Made by a program: the position numbers and the translations under genes. A stretch of 64,000 nucleotides of DNA from Hymenobacter actinosclerus (GTDB taxonomy: Bacteria > Bacteroidota > Bacteroidia > Cytophagales > Hymenobacteraceae): assembly GCF_900111515.1 (NCBI RefSeq), contig NZ_FOHS01000002.1, forward strand, positions 682,001 through 746,000, in the 5' to 3' direction. Positions within the stretch are counted from its first letter, which is position 1. Each line of letters begins with the position of its first letter. Shown here one piece after another: positions 54,519-64,000 of this stretch. Below the pieces are notes generated by a model that saw only the letters and a program-made list of their open reading frames with translations, was not told the origin of the DNA and did no database searches.

Positions 54519-54628
54519 AAGGGAAAGGTGGTATTTGGTACTGGGTAGTTAGATGGCTAGACGAAGGTAAACAGCAAACGAGCCGGTAAAGATTCAGCTT
54601 TTTACATGGAAATAACTGGCCCCATGAT

Positions 54629-54725
54629 GGGGCGGGGCTTGCCCCCGCCCGCCGTTGAACGAGTATCGTTGAACGGAGCCGTTGAAGCGGTGCGAATGGC
54701 GGGCGGGGGCAAGCCCCGCCCCTAC
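54629..54725. repeat. GC-rich palindromic element, copy 2
   Basis: GGGGCGGGGCTTGCCCCCGC on the left and GCGGGGGCAAGCCCCGCCCC on the right frame a loop with three TTGAA(C/G) repeats (two exact GTTGAACG at about 54654 and 54668). The TAG of the TIGR02757 gene lies in its right end. Confidence 0.9.
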
Positions 54726-55480
54726 ATTTCCCCCTCCACGCCCAGCCCAAACAGCGCGAAATCGTACTTCACTGGGTCCTGAGGGTCGAAGGTGCGCAGA
54801 TGAGCGGTCAGGTCTTCGGCGGCCAGCCAATCGACCTGCTTGCGCTGGAGCAGGCCCAGACGGCGTGCTACCCGCTCCACGTGCACGTCGCAGGGGCAGA
54901 TGAGGTCGGCGGGTGAAAGAAGGGTCCAGAGGCCGAAGTCGACGCCATATTCATCTTGGCGCACCATCCAGCGCAGGTACATGTTCAGGCGTTTGCAGGC
55001 CGAGCCGCGGGCGGGCGTGGCCACGTGCTTGCGGGTGCGCTGGGGCGCATCTTCGAGGCTGAAGAACAGGGTGTTGAAGTTTTCCAGCCGCTGTTTCTGG
55101 GTGGTGCCGTGCAGGAAGGCATCTTCCAGCGACTCGTGCTGCCCGTAGTACCAGCGCAGCCAGTGCACGAAGTAGAGCAGGTCGGTGTCGCAGAAGGTGC
55201 GGTGGCAAAAGCCCAGCAGGCGCTTCAGGTCGTCGTCGTGGTGCTGGGTGATGAACTGGTGGGGGGCGTCGTCCATGCGCCGCAGCAGCTCCCGGCACTT
55301 GCTGATGATGGTGGGCCGCCGCCCCCAGGCCAGCACGGCCGCAAAAAGCCCGCTGATTTCCACGTCGGCGCGCGCCGAGAACTGATGCGGGATGCTGATG
55401 GGGTCGAGGGCAATAAAGCCGGGCTGGTCGTAGCCGCGGTACTTCTCGTCGAGCAGCGCCCGCACCTGGGCGTGGTTCAT
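54722..55480 (-). CDS. TIGR02757 family protein
   Basis: 252 residues. The TIGR02757 pattern is clear: DPISIPHQFSARADVEISGLFAAVLAWG, GFCHRTFCDTDLLYFVHWLR, then KRLNMYLRWMVRQDEYGVDFGLW and LICPCDVHVERVARRLGLLQ. The last blocks resemble a HhH-GPD-like arrangement with Asp and Cys, so DNA glycosylase ancestry is possible; no function is shown. ATG 55480 is the family start. Its stop codon sits inside a GC-rich palindrome (54629-54725). Confidence 0.9.
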   Translation of the reverse strand: MNHAQVRALLDEKYRGYDQPGFIALDPISIPHQFSARADVEISGLFAAVLAWGRRPTIISKCRELLRRMDDAPHQFITQHHDDDLKRLLGFCHRTFCDTDLLYFVHWLRWYYGQHESLEDAFLHGTTQKQRLENFNTLFFSLEDAPQRTRKHVATPARGSACKRLNMYLRWMVRQDEYGVDFGLWTLLSPADLICPCDVHVERVARRLGLLQRKQVDWLAAEDLTAHLRTFDPQDPVKYDFALFGLGVEGEM

Positions 55481-55516
55481 GAGGTGAGATGGTGAGGTGG
55501 TGATTTGGTGAATGAG

Positions 55517-55650
55517 TGACTCAGTGAGATGGTGAGTTTGATGTTTGGGGGGCATTGCGGCGTAGGAGTGGTGCCACGACTTTTTTGTCGTGGTACCACT
55601 CCTACGCCGCAATGCCCCCCAAACATCAAACTCACCATCTCACTGAGTCA
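55517..55650. repeat. 134-bp near-perfect hairpin, 64-bp arms
   Basis: Arms 55517-55580 and 55587-55650 differ at one position, with a TTTTTT loop. They contain GGTGAGTTTGATGTTTGG, GGCATTGCGGCGTAGGAG and GGTACCACG-type segments. Confidence 0.95.
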
Positions 55651-55660
55651 CCATCTCACC

Positions 55661-56641
55661 TTACGGCACGTAGCTGGTTTCGACGCGGAAGCGCTGGTCG
55701 GGGGTGGCCAGGCGCTGCACGGCGCGCTTGGAGAGGCGCAGCAGCACCCGGTCGTTTTCGCCGGTGTCGGGCAGGCGGCCGATGACGCGCACGTACACGG
55801 CCTGGCCGTTCATGATATTGCGCACTTCCATGATGGTGCCCACGGCGGCTGTTTTGTGCAGGGCCAGGTACTTGTCGGAGGCATCGGTGGGGATGACCAT
55901 GGCCAAGCCGCTTTCCGTAACGCGGCGGCCGGCTTCGGTGGCGCGGGCCGGGGCCTCTTTGGCTTCGGGCTTGGCGTCGGCGGGCTCGGGGGTTACGGCG
56001 GGCGAGCTGGCTTCGTCGCGGGCCTTGTCGCGCTCGGCGTCGCGGGCAACGGCTTTTTCGCGGGCTGTGGGCTTGGTGGCGGCTACCGCGGGGGCCGGCG
56101 GGCCGGCCGCGCCGGTAGCGGGCGCGGCTACGATAATTACCTCATCCACCCGCACGCTGTGGTCGGTGGCGAAGCCGTTGAGGCGGGCCAGCTCGGCGGG
56201 CGTGGTCTGGAAGCGGCGGGCAATGGCGTAGAGCGTCATGCCGGGGGCCACTTTGTACACGCGGTTGCCGCTGGCGTCGGTGGGCAGGGCGCGCACGGAG
56301 GCAGTTGCCGCGGCCGGCGCGGCGGCCCCACCAGCGGCTTTGCCAGTAGCCGCCGGAGCGGGCGTGAGCACCACCCGGGTGCGCGGAATCAGTACGATCT
56401 GGCCCAGGTTGAGCTGGCCCTTCTGGCCCGAATTGGCCTCCACGATGTCCTCGACGGGCACTTTGTAGCGGCGGGCGAGGCCGTAAATGGTTTCGCCGGC
56501 CGTTACGCGGTGGCGAATGAGCAGTTTGTTGTTGCGGTACTCCACGCCGATGGAATCGGGCGGGGCTACCGGCGCGGGGGCCGCCCACGCGGAAAGGCCG
56601 GAGAAGACGAGGGCAGCGGTCAGCAACGAAAATCGGGACAT
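55661..56641 (-). CDS. LysM-domain exported protein with RlpA-like C-terminus
   Basis: 326 residues. Signal peptide (MSRFSLLTAALVFSGLSAWA), LysM 1 at about 42-88 (HRVTAGETIYGLARRYKVPV), LysM 2 at about 127-172 (YKVAPGMTLYAIARRFQTTP), an Ala/Pro/Glu/Arg linker, and a C-terminal double-psi-like domain (LALHKTAAVGTIMEVRNIMN, then GQAVYVRVIGRLPDTGENDR). It binds peptidoglycan; the catalytic Asp region of RlpA-type lytic transglycosylases is only partly visible, so it may be structural. It lies between two GC-rich inverted repeats. Confidence 0.88.
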   Translation of the reverse strand: MSRFSLLTAALVFSGLSAWAAPAPVAPPDSIGVEYRNNKLLIRHRVTAGETIYGLARRYKVPVEDIVEANSGQKGQLNLGQIVLIPRTRVVLTPAPAATGKAAGGAAAPAAATASVRALPTDASGNRVYKVAPGMTLYAIARRFQTTPAELARLNGFATDHSVRVDEVIIVAAPATGAAGPPAPAVAATKPTAREKAVARDAERDKARDEASSPAVTPEPADAKPEAKEAPARATEAGRRVTESGLAMVIPTDASDKYLALHKTAAVGTIMEVRNIMNGQAVYVRVIGRLPDTGENDRVLLRLSKRAVQRLATPDQRFRVETSYVP

Positions 56642-56837
56642 AAGAAAGCAGGACGCGAAGCGGATAAACGGGCCAAAGCCGGCACAGCCACATAAACTTT
56701 GCCTAAAGTTACGGTTTAGCGCTTTAGTAGCGCCTTAATACTCCAAAAACCGGTTATTTAAGTGCCGGCTGATTTATTGGAGCGGCTCATTCGTGGGTTT
56801 TGCCGTTTCTTGCGCTTCGTTCTTTCGCCCCGCTCCT

Positions 56838-57584
56838 ATGCTCGCCATCGGCATCATTCCCGCCCGCTACGCCTCCACCCGCCTGCCCGGCAAGCCCCTC
56901 ATCGACTTGGGCGGCCATACCATGATTGAGCGCGTAGTGCGCCAGGCCCGGCAAGCCAACCTCCAGCGGGTGGTAGTAGCCACCGACGACGAGCGGATTC
57001 TTCGCCACGTGCGCGACTTCGGCGGCGAGGCCGTGCTAACCGCCCCCGACCACCCCAGCGGCACCGACCGGGTGCGCGAGGCCTACGAGCAGCTGGGCGT
57101 AACGGCCGACTGCATCGTCAACATCCAGGGCGACGAGCCTTTCATTCATCCCGGCCAGATAAACGCGCTGCTCGATTTATTCGCGGACCTCACCACGCAA
57201 ATCGGGACGCTGGTAAAGCCCGTGGTCAGTGAAGAAGAGCTGTTCAGCCCCCACCTGCCCAAGGTGGTACTCGACGGCCAGGAACAGGCACTATATTTCA
57301 GCCGCCACCCCCTGCCCTACCAGCGCCAGCACCCGCAAAGTGAGTGGCTGCAGCACCACCGCTACCTGCGCCACATCGGCCTCTACGCCTACCGCCCCGC
57401 CGTGCTGCGGGCCATCAGCCAACTGCCGCCCTCGCCCCTGGAGCTGGCCGAAAGCCTCGAACAGCTCCGCTGGCTCGAAGCCGGCTACCCCATCCGGACG
57501 GCCGAAACGATGCTGGAAACGATTGGCATTGATACGCCAGAGGACGTGGAGCGGGCGTTGCGGTTAATTAAAAATCAAAAATGA
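56838..57584 (+). CDS. kdsB: 3-deoxy-manno-octulosonate cytidylyltransferase
   Basis: 248 residues. The start MLAIGIIPARYASTRLPGKPL carries the nucleotide-binding loop; VVATDDERI and LTAPDHPSGTDRVREA follow, then the metal/CTP site VNIQGDEPFIHP. The C-terminal HIGLYAYRPAVLRAI is typical. It activates KDO as CMP-KDO for lipid A-core synthesis, confirming a Gram-negative outer membrane. The last codons (LIKNQK and TGA) lie in an inverted repeat shared with the GH97 gene end. ATG 56838 is preferred to the upstream frame opening at 56793. Confidence 0.96.
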   Translation: MLAIGIIPARYASTRLPGKPLIDLGGHTMIERVVRQARQANLQRVVVATDDERILRHVRDFGGEAVLTAPDHPSGTDRVREAYEQLGVTADCIVNIQGDEPFIHPGQINALLDLFADLTTQIGTLVKPVVSEEELFSPHLPKVVLDGQEQALYFSRHPLPYQRQHPQSEWLQHHRYLRHIGLYAYRPAVLRAISQLPPSPLELAESLEQLRWLEAGYPIRTAETMLETIGIDTPEDVERALRLIKNQK

Positions 57585-57650
57585 CCATTGAACGCCCCGT
57601 TCAGGAGTTGTTCAACGGCCATTTTTAATTTCTCACTTTTAATTTTTAAT

Positions 57651-57652
<2 letters not shown>
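57564..57652. repeat. AT-rich palindrome across the kdsB stop, with GTTGAACG core
   Basis: AAAAATGACCATTGAACG on the left (from within kdsB codons) pairs with GTTCAACGGCCATTTTT on the right. Outer arms TTAATTAAAAATCAAA and TTTTAATTTTTAATTCA are simple AT-rich repeats. Confidence 0.8.
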
Positions 57653-60064
<2,412 letters not shown>

Positions 60065-60088
60065 AACCTTTTTACCCCATCAGCTCCC

Positions 60089-60505
60089 CTATTCCTGCTG
60101 ATGGGCTTTGCGCTGCACATGGTGCTCGGCGGCGGCGCGGTGTTCTTCCTTCATTTCGCGGGAAAGGAAGTAGTTGAGGGCCGTGCGGATGACGGCAATG
60201 GCGCCGAGCTTGCCAATCTGCTCCCAGCTGGGCGCGATGGTGGTGGACAGGATATCGGCGCCGAGCTGGAATTCGAGGGCCAGCGCCAGGTAGCGGGCCA
60301 GCGTGAGGCGGATGGCGTTGAAATCGGCCGTGCGGCGGGCCAGCAGGGCCTTGGCGAACAGGTAGCCGCCCAGCAGAATACCCAGCACAATAATGCTCGC
60401 CCCCACGGCCTCGGCCCCCAGCTTCAGCCACAGCACCGCATGCACCACGGCCTCCTCCACCTGAGTGTAGGCATGGGAGACGTTCGGAAGTATGGTATCA
60501 GGCAT
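60089..60505 (-). CDS. DUF1622 membrane protein
   Basis: 138 residues. Three helices with EAVGASIIVLGILLGGYLFAKALL, LARYLALALEFQLGADILSTTI and ELGAIAVIRTALNYFLSREM-type elements (GAIAVIRTALNYFLSREMKE in the read sequence) form the DUF1622 signature. A charged His/Glu-rich tail ends the protein. Function unknown. I use ATG 60505 (MPDTILPNVS); the longer frame is antisense to other coding sequence. Confidence 0.88.
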   Translation of the reverse strand: MPDTILPNVSHAYTQVEEAVVHAVLWLKLGAEAVGASIIVLGILLGGYLFAKALLARRTADFNAIRLTLARYLALALEFQLGADILSTTIAPSWEQIGKLGAIAVIRTALNYFLSREMKEEHRAAAEHHVQRKAHQQE

Positions 60506-60581
60506 CGGTGACGGGCAAAGTGCAGAAAAGTAGTTGTACGGCGGCCATAGCACCAAGGTCAAACCAGCGGGCGCCGCCCTA

Positions 60582-60914
60582 CTACCCGCTCTTCTTTGCC
60601 TTGTAGCCCTTCTCCAGCAACAAGGCCAGCACTTTGTCGCGGAAGTCGCCCTGGATGAGGATTTCGCCCTCCTTGGCGCTGCCGCCCACGCCACAACGGC
60701 TTTTGAGCAGCTTGCCCAGCTCCTGCAAATCGGTTTCCTGACCCACGAAGCCGGTTATGAGCGTTACCTGCTTGCCGCCGCGGGCTTTCTTATCGAGTTG
60801 CACGCGCAACTGCTGCTGCTGGGGCGGCAGCGTGGCGGCGGTTTCGTTGGCGGGTTCGTTGTAGCTGAAATCGGGATTTGTGGAGTACACCACCCCCTGG
60901 CGGTTGATTTTCAT
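60582..60914 (-). CDS. SUI1/eIF1-like translation factor (YciH family)
   Basis: 110 residues. The SUI1 domain (about 35-108) has the strand [21 protein letters not shown], then [20 protein letters not shown] and [18 protein letters not shown], as in E. coli YciH and archaeal aIF1. It is thought to affect start-codon fidelity on the 30S subunit. Its ATG at 60914 is preceded, after only ten bases, by eleven TCCCTAA heptamers on its own strand, which occupy the whole leader region where a ribosome would bind. Confidence 0.93.
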   Translation of the reverse strand: MKINRQGVVYSTNPDFSYNEPANETAATLPPQQQQLRVQLDKKARGGKQVTLITGFVGQETDLQELGKLLKSRCGVGGSAKEGEILIQGDFRDKVLALLLEKGYKAKKSG

Positions 60915-60924
60915 GGGTAAGAAG

Positions 60925-61001
60925 TTAGGGATTAGGGATTAGGGATTAGGGATTAGGGATTAGGGATTAGGGATTAGGGATTAGGGATTAGGGATTAGGG
61001 A
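60925..61001. repeat. TTAGGGA heptamer array, 11 exact units
   Basis: Eleven perfect TTAGGGA copies (77 bp) directly upstream of the YciH-like start. This is the longest tandem array in the window. Confidence 0.97.
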
Positions 61002-61011
61002 AAATACGACA

Positions 61012-61116
61012 GTCATACTGAGCGCAGCGGAGCGGAGTCGAAGTATCTCTACTGCCATGCTAATTCTGTTGAATGTAATGAAGCGGCAGAGATGCTTCGG
61101 CTGCGCTCAGCATGAC
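61012..61116. repeat. REP-like palindrome, copy 8
   Basis: GTCATACTGAGCGCAGCGGA then GTCGAAGTATCTCTACTGC on the left pairs with GGCAGAGATGCTTCGGCTGC then GCTCAGCATGAC on the right. Confidence 0.88.
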
Positions 61117-61156
61117 CGTTACTTGTAACCGTTTTTCTCCCTACTCACCGCCACCG

Positions 61157-62026
61157 CTACACCGCCACTTCCAGCGCCAGCGGCTCCAGCAGCACTTCGA
61201 AATCGGTGGCGTCGGCCACGTAGTCGCCATCGACGTGGAAGCCCAGGGGAGCGGCGGCCTGCACCCGGATGCGGCGGCCGCGGTGAAACTGAGCCCCGCC
61301 CGAGGTAGGCAGCGTGCCCAGCCCCAGCCCCACTCCTACCCGGATGGCCCGCCAGAACGGCAGCCGGTCAATCAGGCATAAATCCAGCAGGCCGTCCTGG
61401 ATGTTGGCGTGGGGCGCGATGTAGGCGTTATTGCCGTACTGGGCGGCGTTGGCGAAGGCCAGCACGTAGCAGCTGGTGTCGCGGATGGCTTCGTTTTCCA
61501 GCTGCAACTGCACGGCCGTGGGGCGGTAGTGGCGGTACTCGCGCAGGGCGACTTTCACGTAGGTAGCCAGCCCGCGGGTGCCAGCCTGGGCAAACAGGCG
61601 GCTCACGTGCGCATCAAACCCCAGCCCGGCCGTGCAGAAAAACCAGTGCCCATTGATGCGGCCCGCGTCGATGCGCTGGAAACCGGGCTGGCAAACCCGG
61701 CGCACGGCTCCGGGCAAATCCAGCGGCACGTGCAGGTGGCGGGCCAGGCCGTTGCCCGAGCCGCGGGGCACAATGCCCAGCGCCGCGCCAGTGCCCAGCA
61801 GGCCCCGCGCTACCTCATTCACGGTTCCGTCGCCGCCCACCGCCACCACCACCCGGCAGCCGGCCGCGGCGGCCTCGCGGGCCAGTAGCTCGGCGTGGCC
61901 GGCGTACTCGGTGGGCTTTATCCCGAACTCGGCCCCGGCCGCCGTGGCGTGCTCGGTTAGCAGCGCCGCCACGTTCTGGCTCCGGTTGGTGCCCGAGGTC
62001 GGATTGAGGATGAAGCAGAGACGCAT
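61157..62026 (-). CDS. YegS/DagK-type lipid kinase
   Basis: 289 residues. The start MRLCFILNPTSGTNRSQNV fits the DAGK catalytic domain. The nucleotide loop is VVAVGGDGTVNEVARGLLGT (about 62-80), followed by LGIVPRGSGNGLARHL. The second domain shows TAGLGFDAHVSRLFAQAG and the C-terminal FHVDGDYVADATDFEV with the Asp-Gly-E/D box. It phosphorylates diacylglycerol or sphingoid/related lipids with ATP; the exact lipid is unknown. Bacteroidota make sphingolipids, so such a substrate is possible. It is single in its neighbourhood. Confidence 0.9.
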   Translation of the reverse strand: MRLCFILNPTSGTNRSQNVAALLTEHATAAGAEFGIKPTEYAGHAELLAREAAAAGCRVVVAVGGDGTVNEVARGLLGTGAALGIVPRGSGNGLARHLHVPLDLPGAVRRVCQPGFQRIDAGRINGHWFFCTAGLGFDAHVSRLFAQAGTRGLATYVKVALREYRHYRPTAVQLQLENEAIRDTSCYVLAFANAAQYGNNAYIAPHANIQDGLLDLCLIDRLPFWRAIRVGVGLGLGTLPTSGGAQFHRGRRIRVQAAAPLGFHVDGDYVADATDFEVLLEPLALEVAV

Positions 62027-62091
62027 TTTGAGGAGCCAGGAGTTAGAAGCCAGGAGTTAGAATCGGGCATAATGGGATAAGTACGCAACAA

Positions 62092-62187
62092 AGAACGTCA
62101 TCCCGAACGAATTGAGACGCTTCTCACGACAGCACACAGTAGCTGTGCGCTGGTGGTAAGGTCCTTCCTTCGTCAGGATGACGTTCT
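62092..62187. repeat. REP-like palindrome, copy 9 (degenerate)
   Basis: AGAACGTCATCCCGAACGAA on the left pairs with CCTTCGTCAGGATGACGTTC then T on the right. The middle is diverged apart from a short ACAGCACACAG/CTGTGCGC stem. Confidence 0.75.
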
Positions 62188-62229
62188 GTTATTCCAGCTA
62201 GTGGCTTCTAACGCCTGGCTTCCCGGAAA

Positions 62230-63423
<1,194 letters not shown>

Positions 63424-63484
63424 CTATTTAAGTCATTGAGCCGCTTTTTTCCGGCCCGTCGCTTGCCCGACCCGGGCGGCTACC

Positions 63485-63492
63485 TATCTTTG
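63485..63492 (+). promoter_or_regulatory. -7 box of the tRNA-Glu gene
   Basis: TATCTTTG lies 33 bases before the tRNA, with TTGCCC about 20 bp upstream as the -33 element. Confidence 0.7.
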
Positions 63493-63525
63493 CAGCACCA
63501 AAACGCAACCGGGTCGCCTTTATAT

Positions 63526-63597
63526 GGTCCGTTCGTCTAGGGGTTAGGACAGTAGATTTTCATTCTACCAACAGGGGTTCGATTCCCCTACGGACTA
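63526..63597 (+). tRNA. tRNA-Glu (anticodon TTC)
   Basis: A 72-nt cloverleaf is readable: acceptor GGTCCGT/ACGGACT, D arm GTCTAGGGGTTAGGAC, anticodon arm GTAGA-TTTTCAT-TCTAC with TTC, and T arm AGGGGTTCGATTCCCCT. The CCA end is not encoded. A terminator hairpin follows at 63627. Confidence 0.95.
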
Positions 63598-63626
63598 CTC
63601 CCGGCCCCGCGCTTTGGCTCTCACCG

Positions 63627-63662
63627 AAAACCCCGTTCCGAACTATTCGGAGCGGGGTTTTT
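63627..63662 (+). terminator. Terminator after tRNA-Glu
   Basis: AAAACCCCG then TTCCGAA pairs with TTCGGAG and CGGGGTTTTT around a 3-base loop. Confidence 0.9.
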
Positions 63663-63731
63663 CGCTTTCCGGCCCGGCCCGATGCGGATTTTTGCCGTAA
63701 GCCTAAGCAGTCGTTCACTTTCTTGTCCCGT

Positions 63732-64000
63732 ATGTCCCGCACCATTATCGTTTCCAACCGCCTGCCCACCAAAGTTCTCCGCACCGCCGACGACGAGTTG
63801 TCGTTTCAGGCCAGTGAGGGCGGGCTGGCGACGGGTCTGGGCTCGATTTACCGGCAGGAAGGCAACGTGTGGGTGGGCTGGCCGGGCCTGTTTGTGGCCG
63901 ACGCTGCCGAAGAGGATTACGTGCGCGAGCAGCTGCGCCACGACAGCATGGAGCCCGTGTTTCTGACCGAGGACGAAATCAGCGACTATTATGAGGGCTT
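63732..64000 (+). CDS. Alpha,alpha-trehalose-6-phosphate synthase, N-terminal part (runs off the window)
   Basis: The first 89 codons are visible, starting at ATG 63732: MSRTIIVSNRLPTKVL matches the V-S-N-R-L-P signature of GT20 synthases. FQASEGGLATGLGSIYR contains the UDP-binding G-G-L loop, and VWVGWPGLF is the W-x-G-W-P-G motif. In Bacteroidota such genes usually encode a fused synthase/phosphatase that makes trehalose from UDP-glucose and glucose-6-phosphate, for osmotic and desiccation tolerance; the phosphatase part would lie beyond the window. The open reading frame has no stop before the edge. Confidence 0.92.
   Translation, partial: MSRTIIVSNRLPTKVLRTADDELSFQASEGGLATGLGSIYRQEGNVWVGWPGLFVADAAEEDYVREQLRHDSMEPVFLTEDEISDYYEG

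Noticed and set aside
60925-61001. Telomere-like TTAGGG repeat or contig end
   Set aside because: The unit is seven bases (TTAGGGA), and unique coding sequence continues on both sides.
63682-63966. Short + strand frame at the right edge
   Set aside because: The real coding frame is the trehalose-6-phosphate synthase start at 63732, which runs off the window without a stop; this frame overlaps it out of phase.

Overview
The window looks like a chromosome segment from a high-GC member of the Bacteroidota, most likely Hymenobacter or a close relative in the Hymenobacteraceae. This rests on the strongly GC-biased codons, recurrent Bacteroidota -7 boxes (TACCTTTG or TATCTTTG), a secreted protein with a type IX secretion (T9SS) sorting tail, a SusB-like GH97 glucosidase, and the Bacteroidota-style ftsK-lolA pair. 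No species can be named from sequence alone.

Layout. 1-9.2 kb: two polytopic membrane proteins of GT-C type, DUF2851, a Sel1-repeat protein, lolA, ftsK. 9.3-19 kb: STAS-like protein, xerD, aroQ, class V aminotransferase, MarC, a cation/proton antiporter, a TIGR03862 flavoprotein, a DAC (diadenylate cyclase)-like protein with an altered active-site motif, and an aldo/keto reductase. 19.4-30.2 kb: DUF4112, a lipoprotein-SCO1-cytochrome c cluster, an alpha/beta hydrolase, the wreck of a LytS/LytR two-component pair, SseB-like protein, DUF2062, YihY and a DEAD-box helicase. 30.4-41.7 kb: a mosaic sugar transporter, LMW phosphatase, MtfA-like peptidase with SEC-C tail, M2 dipeptidase, esterase, GAF protein, pirin, an S24 repressor, recQ and a copper-binding four-helix protein. 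42-48.3 kb: rRNA methyltransferase, an integron-type gene cassette, DUF1810, a second sugar transporter, DUF547, murB. 48.4-64 kb: T9SS-exported phospholipase D-like protein, rlmF, mutS2, TIGR02757, LysM protein, kdsB, GH97, DUF1622, a SUI1/YciH factor, a lipid kinase, gapA, tRNA-Glu(TTC) and the start of a trehalose-6-phosphate synthase gene.

Most genes are housekeeping and singly transcribed. The unusual content lies mostly between genes. (1) An AT-rich 767-bp segment at 43316-44082 has the architecture of a mobile integron cassette: its first bases complete the R box of the attC hairpin at its own far end. No integrase is visible. (2) At least ten copies of a REP-like palindrome (core GTCATnCTGAGCG) sit in intergenic gaps. 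(3) Other intergenic palindromes carry 30-65 bp arms that run through neighbouring stop codons, and five of them have a GTTGAACG-type motif at or near the centre. (4) Heptanucleotide tandem arrays abut gene ends. (5) One sugar transporter gene has GC-rich ends and an AT-richer core. (6) A two-component system has collapsed by an out-of-frame internal deletion.

Start sites were chosen by family N-termini, start codons and promoter position, because Shine-Dalgarno sequences are weak here. Several genes appear leaderless, with the -7 box only 4-5 bases before ATG. Coordinates of repeats are read by eye and may be off by a few bases.
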